Of a DNA stretch of 64,000 nt, positions 8,504-16,857 are shown in pieces. The notes below the pieces were generated by a model. The model was not told where the DNA came from and searched no databases. It saw only the letters and a list, made by a program, of their open reading frames with translations. Position 1 is the first letter of the stretch. Each line of letters opens with the position of its first letter. This DNA is from Streptomyces venezuelae. Its GTDB lineage: Bacteria; Actinomycetota; Actinomycetes; Streptomycetales; Streptomycetaceae. The DNA lies in NCBI RefSeq assembly GCF_008642275.1, contig NZ_CP029189.1, forward strand, positions 7,484,001 through 7,548,000. The letters are read 5' to 3'. The position numbers and the translations under genes are program-made.

Positions 8504-11449
8504 ATGAGACTGCCAGGCATCCACAGGAGCCAGGGTCGGCAAGGCCCGTCAGGCAGCCCGGTCCACACGGTGCGGCGCAGGCACAGGCGGCGCACCCCGG
8601 CCGCCGCCGTGCTCGCCGCCGCCCTCGCCGTGGCCGGTCTGGCCGCCGCCGGACCGGTCGCCTTACCCGCAACCGCCTCCGCCTCCGCCTCCGCATCCGC
8701 AACCGCCTCCGCCTCCGCCTCCGCATCCGCAACCGCCTCCGCATCCGTCTCCGCCCCATCCGGAGCCACCGCGACCGCGGGCGACGTCACCGCGTTCACC
8801 CGCTCCGGGAACACCTTCACCGTCACGGGCTCCGGCGGAGCCAAGGCCCGCGTGGTCGTCGCCCGCGCCGACATCTTCCGCCTCTGGCTCTCGCCCGACG
8901 GGTCCTTCACCGACGACCCGGCCGGCACCGACCTCGCCCCCACCACCGACTTCGGCCCCGTGACCACGAGCTGGTCGGACGCCGGCGCGTACTACCGGAT
9001 CACCACCGGATCCCTCTCCATCCGGGTCGACAAGAAGCCCCTGCGGTTCTCCGTCTACCGCGCCGACGACACCACCCCCGTCTGGCAGGAGACCCGGCCC
9101 ACCAGCTGGACCGGCGGCCGGACCACCCAGTACCTGGCCCGGGGAGCGGACGAGCAGTTCTACGGCACCGGCCTGCGCCTCGGCGAGTGGGCGCTGCGCG
9201 GCAGGACCGTACCGATCGCCGTCGACAACAAGTGGCGCGAGAACGACAACGCCAGCCCCGCCCCCTTCTACATGTCCACCAACGGCTACGGCGTCATGCG
9301 CAACACCTGGGCCCCGGGCTCCTACGGCTTCGACGCGCCGACCACCCTCACGCACGACGAGAAGCGCTTCGACGCCTGGTACTTCACCGGTGACTCCCTC
9401 AAGTCCGTGCTCGACGCCTACACCGACGTGAGCGGGAAGCCGTTCATGGCGCCGATGTGGGGCTTCGAGCTCGGCAACGCCGACTGCTTCAACGCCTCCA
9501 ACCCCGACTACCAGGGCGAGCACAACCGGCTCCGCCACCAGCGGACCCCCGACGTCGTCGGCTACGCGACCGACGCCCGGGCCGCCGACATGCCCTCGGG
9601 CTGGTTCCTGCCCAACGACGGCTACGGCTGCGGTTACACCGCACCCCTCAAACCGACGGTGGACGCCCTGAAGGCCAAGGGCTTCCAGACGGGCCTGTGG
9701 ACCTCCACCGGCCTCGGCTCCATCGCCGACGAGGTGGGCACGGCCGGCAGCCGGGGCGTGAAGACCGACGTCGCCTGGATCGGCAGCGGCTACAAGTACG
9801 CCTTCGACGGCGTGCGGCAGGCGGTGGAGGGCATCGAGAAGAACTCCGACGCCCGCCGGTTCGTCTGGACCGTCGACGGCTGGGCGGGCACCCAGCGCAA
9901 CGCCGTCGTCTGGACCGGCGACACGTACGGCACCTGGGACGACATGCGCTGGCACGTCCCCGCCATCACCGGAGCGGGTCTCTCCGGCCTCAACTACGCG
10001 GCCGGCGACGTCGACGGCATCTTCGGCGGCAGCCCGAAGACGTACACCCGGGACCTCCAGTGGAAGGCCTTCACCCCGGCCTTCATGACGATGTCGGGCT
10101 GGGGCGCGACCGGCCCGGCCGCCGGCTATCAGGACAAGCAGCCCTGGCGCTTCGCCGAGCCGTACCTGTCCATCAACCGCACGTACCTGCAGCTGAAGAT
10201 GCGGCTGATGCCGTACCTGTACACGATGAGCCGCGTCGCCCACGAGAGCGGCGTGCCCAGTACCCGCGCCATGGTCCTGGAGTACCCCGACGACCCGGTC
10301 GCCCGCGGCAACCTCACCAGCGGCCAGTTCATGGCCGGCGACTCCTTCCTCGTCGCGCCCGTCGTCTCCGACACCTCGGTCCGCGATGGCATCTACCTCC
10401 CGGCCGGGACCTGGACCGACTACTGGACGGGCCGGACCTACGCGGGCCCGGGCTGGCTGAACGGGTACCGGGCGCCGCTCGACACCCTGCCGCTCTTCGT
10501 CAAGGGCGGCGCCGTCGTACCGATGTGGCCGCAGATGAACTACACCGGCGAGAAGCCGGTCTCCACCCTCACCTACGACATCCACCCGCGCGGTGCCTCC
10601 TCCTTCAGCCTCTACGAGGACGACGGCCGCACCCGCGCCCACGAGTTGGGCGCCTACGCCCGTCAGCGCGTCGACGTCACCGCCCCGACGGCCGGCTCCG
10701 GTACGGTCACCGTCTCCGTGGGCGCCCCCACCGGCGAGTACACCGGCAAACCGGCCTCCCGCGGCTACGAGTTCACCCTGCACGTGGCCGGCGCACCCGC
10801 CTCCGTCACCCGGGACGGGACCCCCCTGCCGGGCCTGGCCTCGAAGGCCGCCTACGACGCCGCCTCCTCCGGCTGGTACTTCGACCCGGAGGACCGCGCC
10901 GGAGTCCTCTGGATCAAGACGCCCCGCACGGCGGGCGCGTTCAGCGTCTCGGCCACCGGCACCGCCGTCCCCGCGGCCGCTGCCCTGCCCTCGTCCGGGC
11001 CGATCGACCGGTCGGCCTGGTCCCTGGTCCACGCCGACAGCGAGGAGACCGCCGCCGAGAACGGCGCGGCCGCGCACGCCTTCGACGGAAACCCGGCCAC
11101 CCTGTGGCACACGGCCTGGTCGTCGGCGAAGCCCGCCCCGCTCCCGCACGAGATCCAGCTCGACCTCGGTGCCCGCCACGTGGTGGACGGCCTCGGCTAC
11201 CTGCCCCGCCAGGACGGCGGCGTCAACGGCAGGATCGGCGGCTACGAGGTCTGGCTCTCCGACACCACCGCCGACTGGGGGGTACCCGTGGCGCGTGGCA
11301 CCTTCACCGACACCGCGGCCCCCAAGACCGTGGCCCTCACCCCGAAGAGCGGACGCTACCTGCGCCTGAGAGCACTGACCGAGGCGGGCGGCCGCGGCCC
11401 CTGGACCAGCGCCGCCGAGATCACCCTCACCGGCCGGCCCGCCCCCTGA
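8504..11449 (+). CDS. Secreted GH31 family glycosidase with C-terminal F5/8-type (CBM32-like) domain
   Basis: A 981-residue secreted enzyme. ATG 8504 follows GAGGAG with 7-nt spacing; an Arg-rich n-region and Ala-rich h-region form a signal peptide, followed by an Ala/Ser repeat linker. The GH31 (beta/alpha)8 barrel carries KTDVAWIG, whose D422 is the candidate nucleophile, and WTGDTYG with D473 the candidate acid/base. The absence of the usual WxDMNE motif and the KTDVAWxG pattern recall the alpha-N-acetylgalactosaminidase-like GH31 branch rather than starch alpha-glucosidases; this is from memory. A discoidin-type carbohydrate-binding domain occupies about 835-981. An imperfect inverted repeat (TGCTC 8376-8380, GAGCA 8407-8411) in the divergent promoter could bind a sugar regulator. 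Confidence 0.9.
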   Translation: MRLPGIHRSQGRQGPSGSPVHTVRRRHRRRTPAAAVLAAALAVAGLAAAGPVALPATASASASASATASASASASATASASVSAPSGATATAGDVTAFTRSGNTFTVTGSGGAKARVVVARADIFRLWLSPDGSFTDDPAGTDLAPTTDFGPVTTSWSDAGAYYRITTGSLSIRVDKKPLRFSVYRADDTTPVWQETRPTSWTGGRTTQYLARGADEQFYGTGLRLGEWALRGRTVPIAVDNKWRENDNASPAPFYMSTNGYGVMRNTWAPGSYGFDAPTTLTHDEKRFDAWYFTGDSLKSVLDAYTDVSGKPFMAPMWGFELGNADCFNASNPDYQGEHNRLRHQRTPDVVGYATDARAADMPSGWFLPNDGYGCGYTAPLKPTVDALKAKGFQTGLWTSTGLGSIADEVGTAGSRGVKTDVAWIGSGYKYAFDGVRQAVEGIEKNSDARRFVWTVDGWAGTQRNAVVWTGDTYGTWDDMRWHVPAITGAGLSGLNYAAGDVDGIFGGSPKTYTRDLQWKAFTPAFMTMSGWGATGPAAGYQDKQPWRFAEPYLSINRTYLQLKMRLMPYLYTMSRVAHESGVPSTRAMVLEYPDDPVARGNLTSGQFMAGDSFLVAPVVSDTSVRDGIYLPAGTWTDYWTGRTYAGPGWLNGYRAPLDTLPLFVKGGAVVPMWPQMNYTGEKPVSTLTYDIHPRGASSFSLYEDDGRTRAHELGAYARQRVDVTAPTAGSGTVTVSVGAPTGEYTGKPASRGYEFTLHVAGAPASVTRDGTPLPGLASKAAYDAASSGWYFDPEDRAGVLWIKTPRTAGAFSVSATGTAVPAAAALPSSGPIDRSAWSLVHADSEETAAENGAAAHAFDGNPATLWHTAWSSAKPAPLPHEIQLDLGARHVVDGLGYLPRQDGGVNGRIGGYEVWLSDTTADWGVPVARGTFTDTAAPKTVALTPKSGRYLRLRALTEAGGRGPWTSAAEITLTGRPAP
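8671..8750 (+). repeat. 30-bp coding tandem repeat (Ala/Ser linker)
   Basis: Two exact 30-bp units (8671-8700 and 8701-8730) and a partial third (8731-8750) encode an Ala-Ser/Thr linker of the GH31 protein just after its signal peptide. The unit is a multiple of three, so copy-number change would alter linker length without shifting frame. Confidence 0.85.
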
Positions 11450-11454
11450 CCGCC

Positions 11455-11732
11455 TCAGCCCCCGAGATCGCCGAGCACGGCCCGGCACTCCCGCCGGGCC
11501 GGCTCGCCCAGCAGCCCGCCCCACCAGGGACGCGCCCGGTGAACCGGTCCCGCAGGGCCGCCTCCTCACAGGCGAGCGCGGGACACGGGGCCGCCCGGTC
11601 GCGGGCGGCGTACGCGTACACGATCTCCCCGGCCTCCTAGACCTCCTCGCCGATCACGGCGGCCGGTTCGGCCCGCCGGGCGAGCGGCAGCAGGGCGGTG
11701 GGGAACCCTCCGTACCGCAGGCCGCGTGGCAC
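11455..11732 (-). pseudogene. Decayed minus-strand gene (amber stop plus frameshift)
   Basis: This 467-nt space between GH31 and LysR holds a protein-like minus-strand trace. From a GTG at 11732 one reads RGLRYGGFPTALLPLARR ... AVIGEEV, then an in-frame TAG (11637-11639), then in the same frame EAGEIVYAYAARDRAAP ... ACEEAALRDRFTG. Near 11540 the coherent reading shifts by one base to RARPWWGGLLGEPARRE ... RAVLGDLGG and stops at 11455, only 5 nt from the convergent GH31 stop. The segments join into a plausible protein of about 90 residues. The family is not recognised. The alternative is chance coding potential in GC-rich DNA. Confidence 0.45.
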
Positions 11733-11916
11733 AGGCCCGCCCGCCGCAGTGCGGGCCGGACGGGTCGACACCCGGACCCGCCCGCGCCTGGGTTCCGGAC
11801 CCCGTGGCACGGGCGGGGCCGGGTTGCCGCCCGGGCCTGCATCGATCTTGATCCCGTCCAACACCCAAGTCAATCCTCCGGTTTGCTCCCCGGATCCAAG
11901 CGATACCTTGGGTCTC

Positions 11917-12822
11917 ATGACCCTCGACGACCTCCGTGTGTTCGTGGCCGTCTGCCGCGCCGGCAGTCTCAGCGCCGTGGCCCGCGACCTCGGCCGCACC
12001 CAGTCGGCCGTCAGCCAGCACGTCCGCCGCCTGGAGAAGCAGACCGGCACGAGCCTTCTGGAGCGCCACGCCCGCGGCGTCGTCCCCACCGAGGCCGGCC
12101 GCATCCTCCAGACGGCGGCAGCCGACGGCATCGCCGGACTCGACGGCGCCCTGCGCCGCGTGGAGGACCTCGTCCGCGGTGGCGGCACCGTCCGCGTCAC
12201 CACCGGCGGGACGACGGTGCGGCACTTCATGTCCGAGGCCGTCGTCACCTTCCGCCGCCGCCACCCCGAGGTGAACCTGGAGTTCCAGACCGAGAACTCC
12301 GGCCGCCGCTGCTTCGACGCCCTCGCCGCCGACGCCCTCGACCTCGCCTGGATCACCATCGGCGGTCCGGTCCGCGGCATCGAGCTGCACCCCGTCATGG
12401 AACTGCCCTGGGTGCTCGCCGTCGGCGCCGACGACCCCCTCGCCGCCCGCACCCGTATCGACCCCGCCGACCTCGCCGGCGTCCGTCACATCCGGCTGCC
12501 CGAGAACTCCGCCTCCCGCGCCCACCTCGACGCCGCCTTCGCCGCATCCGGCATCCGGGTCACCTCCGGCACCGGCGTGGCCGACTGGGACACCGCCCTG
12601 CTGCTGGCCGAACTAGGCCTCGGACACGCCGTCGTGCCCGCGCTGCCCGGCTGGCAGGTCCCCGGCTCCGACGGCCCGCTGCGCCTCGTGCCGATCCCCG
12701 CCCTGCCGCCGCTCGCGGTCGGCTGGGCCGTCCGCCGCTGGGCCGCCCTGGCCCCGCCCGCCCTGGCCTTCGCCGACGAGGTCGCCCGCAGCTGCCGGGC
12801 GCGCGCGGCCGGGCAGCAGTGA
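11917..12822 (+). CDS. LysR family transcriptional regulator
   Basis: A 301-residue regulator with a winged helix-turn-helix at residues 1-60 (MTLDDLRVFVAVCRAGS ... SQSAVSQHVRRLE-type region, here RTQSAVSQHVRRLEKQ) and a periplasmic-binding-protein-like effector domain (about 88-290). ATG 11917 has no strong SD. It is divergent from the decayed gene at 11455-11732, which may have been its original target. Its 3' end overlaps the convergent MFS gene by 210 nt. Confidence 0.93.
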   Translation: MTLDDLRVFVAVCRAGSLSAVARDLGRTQSAVSQHVRRLEKQTGTSLLERHARGVVPTEAGRILQTAAADGIAGLDGALRRVEDLVRGGGTVRVTTGGTTVRHFMSEAVVTFRRRHPEVNLEFQTENSGRRCFDALAADALDLAWITIGGPVRGIELHPVMELPWVLAVGADDPLAARTRIDPADLAGVRHIRLPENSASRAHLDAAFAASGIRVTSGTGVADWDTALLLAELGLGHAVVPALPGWQVPGSDGPLRLVPIPALPPLAVGWAVRRWAALAPPALAFADEVARSCRARAAGQQ

Positions 12823-14088
12823 TGCCGTCACCAGCCCCGCGGCCGTCAGTACGGTCAGCGCCACGAGCGGCGAGCCGTGCGGCCCGGAGCCCGCGGCGAC
12901 GGCGATCCCGAGGGCCGGACCGACGTTCATGGCCGTCTGCTTGAGCCCGCCGACGACCCCGGCGTAACCGGCCGGCGCCTCGCCGACCACCGCCCCGGTG
13001 GCCGTGACCATGACGGTGGTGAAACCGGCGCCGAGCACCCCGAAGGCCACCGCGGACGCGGAGCCGAGCCCGGCGATCCCGGCGACGACCAGCGCCGTCC
13101 CGGCGAGCGCGGTCCGGCGCGCACCGAACCGGCGCAGAGCCAGGCCCGCCACCGGGGCCCCCGCCACCATCAGCGCCGTCAGCGGCAGCACCCGTACGCC
13201 GGTGGCGAACGGGTCCAGCCCCTCGACGTCCTGGAGGTGGAACGTGGCCGTGAACAGCGCCCCGAACATGCCCGCGGAGACGATCAGCAACAGCCCGATC
13301 GAGGCCGTCACCGCCGTGGACCGGGCCACGGCGCGCGGTACGAAGGGCTGCGCCGCCCGCCGCTCGCGGCGTACGAACAGGGCCCCGAGCCCGGCGGCGG
13401 CCCCGAAACCGACGAGGGTGGGCGCGCTGGTCCACCCGTACTCGGGCACGCCGACCAGCGCGTGCACGAACACGGCGAGGGCGGTGGCGAGCAGGGCGGC
13501 GCCGGTGAGTTCGAGCCGCCCCCGTTCCGCCCGGGGCAGGGCGGGGGTCCGTACGGCGAGCGTGAGCGCGGCGATCACCAGGGCCACCGGCACATTGACC
13601 ACGAACACCGCCCGCCAGTCCCACCGGGCGACCAGCACACCGCCGAGCAACGGACCGGCCGCCGCGGCCAGTCCGATCGCGCTGGTCCGCACGGCGACCG
13701 GAGTGGCGAGCCGGTCGGGCGGGTACGCGAGCCGCAGCAGCGCCAGCGTCGCGGGCTGCAGCAGGGCGCCGAACACACCCTGCGCGGCGCGCAGCGCGAT
13801 CACCCAGCCCACACCGGGCGCGAGGACGATGCCCGCGGAGGCCGCGGCGAAGCCGAGCACGCCGACCAGGAGCAGCCGGGAATGCCCGTACCGGTCACCG
13901 AGGCGCCCGGCCACGACCAGGAAGGCGGCCACGGCCAGCAGATAGGCGGTACTGGTCCACTGGACCTGCGCCACGCTCGCTCCCAGGTCGCGCCGCAGGC
14001 TCGGCTGGGCCACGGTCAGCACGGTGCCGTCCAGTGCGACGAGCATGGCTCCCGCCACGCTGACGAGCAGTGAGATCCGCTGCCTCAT
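12613..14088 (-). CDS. MFS drug-efflux transporter
   Basis: A 491-residue major facilitator with many hydrophobic helices starting at MRQRISLLVSVAGAMLVALDG; motif A appears as GRLGDRYGHSRLLL and motif C as AIGLAAAAGPLLGG. This is the EmrB/QacA-like multidrug efflux pattern, driven by proton motive force. Its ATG overlaps the stop of the upstream TetR gene (ATGA, 14085-14088), so it is in the same operon and is the obvious repression target. The last 70 residues after the final helix are hydrophilic, rich in Gly/Gln/Arg, and antisense to the LysR 3' end, suggesting a run-on C-terminus. Confidence 0.92.
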   Translation of the reverse strand: MRQRISLLVSVAGAMLVALDGTVLTVAQPSLRRDLGASVAQVQWTSTAYLLAVAAFLVVAGRLGDRYGHSRLLLVGVLGFAAASAGIVLAPGVGWVIALRAAQGVFGALLQPATLALLRLAYPPDRLATPVAVRTSAIGLAAAAGPLLGGVLVARWDWRAVFVVNVPVALVIAALTLAVRTPALPRAERGRLELTGAALLATALAVFVHALVGVPEYGWTSAPTLVGFGAAAGLGALFVRRERRAAQPFVPRAVARSTAVTASIGLLLIVSAGMFGALFTATFHLQDVEGLDPFATGVRVLPLTALMVAGAPVAGLALRRFGARRTALAGTALVVAGIAGLGSASAVAFGVLGAGFTTVMVTATGAVVGEAPAGYAGVVGGLKQTAMNVGPALGIAVAAGSGPHGSPLVALTVLTAAGLVTASLLPGRARPAAAGDLVGEGQGGRGQGGPAADGPADRERRQGGDRHEAQRAVGAGDLPAGQRGHDGVSEA

Positions 14089-14684
14089 ACGGGCTCCGGC
14101 CCGAGGTGCGCGTCGACGGCGGCGCCGATGAGGCGTCCGACGCCGTCGGCGGCCGCGCCGCCGAGGACGAGCGGCAGGCTGCCCCAGCGCCACAACTGCG
14201 CCACCCCGTGCAGATTGGCCCACAACGCGGCGGCGGTGATGGAGGGTTCGGCCGCCCCGCACCGGCCGACGAGCGTCACGAGGAGCTCGAACATCGGGAG
14301 CGTGGACTCGCGCAGCCGCGGCCCCTCGGAGGGACCCTGGCCCGTACTGTCCAGCAGGTCGTGCCGGAACATCAGCGCGAACATCCCCGCGTGCTCCAGC
14401 GCGTAGCCGACGTAGGCGGACCCGACCGTCCGCACCCGCTCCCGCGGGGTCAGGTCCGGCGCGCCGACCGCCGCCGCGACGCGCACGCCGAGATCCTCGA
14501 ACCCGCGCCGGGCGATCGCCGACAGCAGGGACTGGTGGGTGGGGAAGTACCGGCGCGGCGCCCCGTGCGAGACACCCGCCCGGCGGGCGATCTCCCGCAG
14601 CCCGACAGCGCCGGCGCCCTCGCTCAGCACGAGTTCCACACCCACGTCGATCAGCCGCTCCCGGAGCGGTCTCTCCTGGTCCAT
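14085..14684 (-). CDS. TetR family repressor of the adjacent MFS pump
   Basis: A TetR protein of 199 residues from ATG 14684 (an in-frame GTG two codons upstream is possible). The N-terminal helix-turn-helix spans about residues 8-52 (LREIARRAGVSHGAPRRYFPTHQSLLSAIA); the rest is a ligand-binding domain of the TetR_C_33-like type. It overlaps the MFS start by 4 nt. A palindromic TGTCTAC/GTAGACA operator lies directly upstream, so autoregulation and efflux control by a toxic ligand is the simplest model. Confidence 0.92.
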   Translation of the reverse strand: MDQERPLRERLIDVGVELVLSEGAGAVGLREIARRAGVSHGAPRRYFPTHQSLLSAIARRGFEDLGVRVAAAVGAPDLTPRERVRTVGSAYVGYALEHAGMFALMFRHDLLDSTGQGPSEGPRLRESTLPMFELLVTLVGRCGAAEPSITAAALWANLHGVAQLWRWGSLPLVLGGAAADGVGRLIGAAVDAHLGPEPV

Positions 14685-14690
14685 GGCCAC

Positions 14691-14720
14691 TGTCTACCAG
14701 GGCGCGTAGACACTGTCTAC
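14691..14720. promoter_or_regulatory. TetR operator: three TGTCTAC heptamers
   Basis: TGTCTAC at 14691-14697 is followed by a perfect palindrome, GTAGACA (14706-14712), one base, TGTCTAC (14714-14720). On the minus strand, TAGACA, 17 nt, TAGACA could be the -35/-10 pair of the TetR-MFS operon, so a bound repressor would cover the promoter. It begins 6 nt upstream of the TetR ATG. Confidence 0.7.
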
Positions 14721-14885
14721 TGGTTGGGAGGCGCGTCCACGCCCTCCCCCTGCCGTCCGTGGCCCGACGCGGCCCGTCAGGCCACGGGCCCCGGAGGCCC
14801 GGTCCGGAGGTGCGGGGGATGATGGAGTGGCCGGGGAGGTAGGCCACGTACGATCCCGCGGCCCGGCGGAGGAGGTGCACGTGCC

Positions 14886-15128
14886 ATGACGGAGCACAAC
14901 GGCGGTCCGGCGGCGCAGAAACTGGAGGAGGGCCGGCTGCTCAAGGAGCTGGAGGCCATCCACCGCACGCGCCACGAGACCCTGTTGCACGGGTCCGACG
15001 ACGCCCTGGTCACCCATACGAAGCGGATGAACGAGCTGGAGCACGAGTACGTACGCCGCCACCCGCAGCGGGCCCAGACCGCGGGCCGCACCCGCTCGGG
15101 AGCACGCGCACGCAGCACCGGAGACTAG
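14886..15128 (+). CDS. DUF6158 family small protein
   Basis: An 80-residue, highly charged protein preceded by GGAGGAGG about 10 nt from ATG. The sequence KELEAIHRTRHETLLHGSD...HTKRMNELEHEYVRRHP matches my recollection of the actinobacterial DUF6158 family: small, alpha-helical and of unknown function. It has no signal peptide or membrane segment. It stands alone, convergent with the CobW-like gene. Confidence 0.75.
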   Translation: MTEHNGGPAAQKLEEGRLLKELEAIHRTRHETLLHGSDDALVTHTKRMNELEHEYVRRHPQRAQTAGRTRSGARARSTGD

Positions 15129-15150
15129 GCCGGGCCGGGCCCGGGAGCGG

Positions 15151-16293
15151 TCAGGAGGCGGGGTCGAGGAAGGCTCCGAAAGCGGTCGGCAGGCGCTTCC
15201 AGGCCTCGGGACCGGCGGCGAACTCGGCGTCGGTCAGCAGGCACGAGTCGAGGAGCCCGGCCAGCCGTTCACGGTCGAGGCCGGGTGAGGTGAAGGCCAG
15301 GTGCTGGCGGCGGTCGCCGTGCTCGGGGTGCCAGCCCAGCGCGGCCGCCGCCCTGCGCACGGGAGGCACCAGCTCCCATGCCGCGTCCGGCAGCGAGGCC
15401 AGCCACGGGCCGCTGTTCTCCACGCGGAGCGCGCCGCCCGCGGCGTCCCAGGCCAGCAGGGTGTCGGGGCGGTCGGCGAGCCAGAAGCGGCCCCGGCTGC
15501 GGGCGGCAGCGGCCGCGAGGTCCTCCAGGGCCTCGTAGAGCCGCTCCGGGTGGAACGGGCGGTGGCGGTGCCAGACGAGCGTGGCGACCCCGGCCTCGTC
15601 CGCCTCCTGCGGCAGCAGCGCGCAGGCCGGATGCTGGGCGGCGGCCGCCGCCTCGGTGTCGAATCCGGCGAAGGCGGCGCGCGCCAGCGCGCCGGACCCC
15701 GCCGGCACCCGGCGCGCGGTCGGGTGCAGCTGGGCCAGCAGGGCGCGGTCCTCGTCGGCCGCGTCCGCGCCGCCGACGAGCGCGAGGACGGGCGCGTACT
15801 CCAGCTGCCGGGCCCAGGTGTCCCCGACGGTCCGCCGGTCGGTGGGGGCCGCGGCGAGCCCGGCGTCCGCGAGGTCGTCCCCGTTGGCGAGGTACGCCAG
15901 GACGAGGGCGGGGTCCACGGCGGTGATCACACCGGTGAGGTCCAGGGCTTCGCCGCCGTGGGCGGTCACCACCTCGGCCATGGCGCGCGGTTCGACGGAG
16001 TCCCACAGTTCGACGACGGCGAGCCGGGTCAGCCCGTCCGCGGCGAGGCGCCGCAGCTCCGGGAGCAGGTCCTCGCGCAGCGCGCAGCACGCGCAGTCGT
16101 TCACGAGCGGGGCCTCGCCCCGGGACAGCTCGCCCGCGGCGTCCCGCACCAGGCGCCGTACGGTCCCCCCGGCCGCCGTGCCGAGGTCGTGGTGCACGGC
16201 CACGCTGCCCGGTACGGCGGCCAGCAACTCCCGCACCGCGCTGCGGCGGGCGTCGCCGTGGAGCCCGCCGACGATGACGACGGGCAGGGTCAC
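15151..16293 (-). CDS. CobW-like (G3E GTPase family) zinc-starvation protein with degenerate P-loop
   Basis: A 380-residue member of the COG0523/CobW family. The metal-binding motif is present as [11 protein letters not shown] (C67, C69, C70), and a CobW_C domain follows (about 260-370, with WxADRPD and [10 protein letters not shown]). The Walker A lysine motif GxxGxGKT is not conserved: the N-terminus reads [14 protein letters not shown], so nucleotide binding is doubtful. GTG 16293 overlaps the L31 stop (GTGA), placing it in the L33-L31 operon behind a Zur-like site. COG0523 proteins in such clusters are thought to be zinc metallochaperones. Confidence 0.85.
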   Translation of the reverse strand: MTLPVVIVGGLHGDARRSAVRELLAAVPGSVAVHHDLGTAAGGTVRRLVRDAAGELSRGEAPLVNDCACCALREDLLPELRRLAADGLTRLAVVELWDSVEPRAMAEVVTAHGGEALDLTGVITAVDPALVLAYLANGDDLADAGLAAAPTDRRTVGDTWARQLEYAPVLALVGGADAADEDRALLAQLHPTARRVPAGSGALARAAFAGFDTEAAAAAQHPACALLPQEADEAGVATLVWHRHRPFHPERLYEALEDLAAAAARSRGRFWLADRPDTLLAWDAAGGALRVENSGPWLASLPDAAWELVPPVRRAAAALGWHPEHGDRRQHLAFTSPGLDRERLAGLLDSCLLTDAEFAAGPEAWKRLPTAFGAFLDPAS

Positions 16294-16538
16294 GGCTTGC
16301 TCCCGTAGCGGCGCTGGAAGCGCTCGACGCGGCCGGCGGTGTCCAGGACGCGGGCGGTGCCGGTGTAGAAGGGGTGGCTCCGCGAGGAGATCTCGACGTC
16401 GACGACGGGGTAGGTGCGGCCGTCCTCCCACTCGACCGAGCCGTTGCCGGTGGCGGTCGACCGGGTGAGGAAGGCGAAGCCGGCGGCCTTGTCGCGGAAG
16501 ACGACGGGGCCGTAGGCGGGGTGGATTCCGGGCTTCAC
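16290..16538 (-). CDS. rpmE2: 50S ribosomal protein L31 type B (zinc-independent paralogue)
   Basis: An 82-residue L31 starting [16 protein letters not shown] and ending [25 protein letters not shown]. It lacks the CxxC zinc-binding pair of the primary L31, so it is the C-minus, zinc-independent paralogue. Such copies replace the zinc-containing protein on the ribosome in zinc starvation and free zinc. It lies between the L33 and CobW genes: 45 nt after L33 and a 4-nt overlap with CobW. Confidence 0.95.
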   Translation of the reverse strand: MKPGIHPAYGPVVFRDKAAGFAFLTRSTATGNGSVEWEDGRTYPVVDVEISSRSHPFYTGTARVLDTAGRVERFQRRYGSKP

Positions 16539-16583
16539 GGTGCGCTCCTTCGGGTGGGGTGGGAAGGCGGTGGGAGGTGCGGG

Positions 16584-16748
16584 TCAGCGCTCTTCGCGGT
16601 GGTCGACGTGCCGGCGGACGACCGGGTCGAACTTGCGCAGCACCATGCGGTCCGGGTCGTTGCGACGGTTCTTGCGGGTGACGTAGGTGTGGCCGGTGCC
16701 CGCGGTGGAGCGGAGCCTGACGATCGGTCGTGTTGCGTTGCGTGCCAT
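16584..16748 (-). CDS. rpmG: 50S ribosomal protein L33 type B (zinc-independent paralogue)
   Basis: A 54-residue L33: [18 protein letters not shown] at the N-terminus, then [21 protein letters not shown]. The CxxC ... CxxC zinc ribbon is absent, marking the zinc-independent paralogue. It is first in the L33-L31-CobW operon. The -10 box TATACT ends 6 nt before ATG and no SD is present, so the mRNA is probably leaderless. A Zur-like palindrome lies within its promoter. Confidence 0.95.
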   Translation of the reverse strand: MARNATRPIVRLRSTAGTGHTYVTRKNRRNDPDRMVLRKFDPVVRRHVDHREER

Positions 16749-16754
16749 GCGGGC

Positions 16755-16782
16755 AGTATACGGAAATGAATCCCATTTTCAA
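16755..16782 (-). promoter_or_regulatory. rpmG promoter with candidate Zur operator
   Basis: On the minus strand, TTGAAA (16777-16782), a 16-nt spacer and TATACT (16755-16760) form a near-consensus promoter 6 nt from the rpmG ATG. Inside it GAAATG (16763-16768) and CATTTTC (16774-16780) make an inverted repeat resembling the actinobacterial Zur box (TGAAAATxATTTTCA type). Position and target genes make Zur control likely. Confidence 0.7.
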
Positions 16783-16817
16783 TAGAGAATCATGCGTGAA
16801 CATTCTTTGCCTCGGAT

Positions 16818-16833
16818 GAGACAATCTTGTATC
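16818..16833. promoter_or_regulatory. Candidate operator of the second TetR-MFS pair
   Basis: GAGACAAT (16818-16825) abuts CTTGTATC (16826-16833); six of eight positions are symmetric (GA-ACAA/TTGT-TC). It lies 25 nt upstream of the TetR start and overlaps possible TTGCCT/TTGTAT promoter boxes, the expected place for autorepression. Confidence 0.5.
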
Positions 16834-16857
16834 GTTCGAGGCTGAGGAGGCTCACAC

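Noticed and set aside
3691..9393. A very long open plus-strand frame antisense to the SARP and FAD monooxygenase genes
   Set aside because: GC-rich coding DNA leaves antisense frames free of stops. The translation is low-complexity (Arg, Gly, Pro, Gln), and the opposite strand encodes clear SARP and flavoprotein domains.
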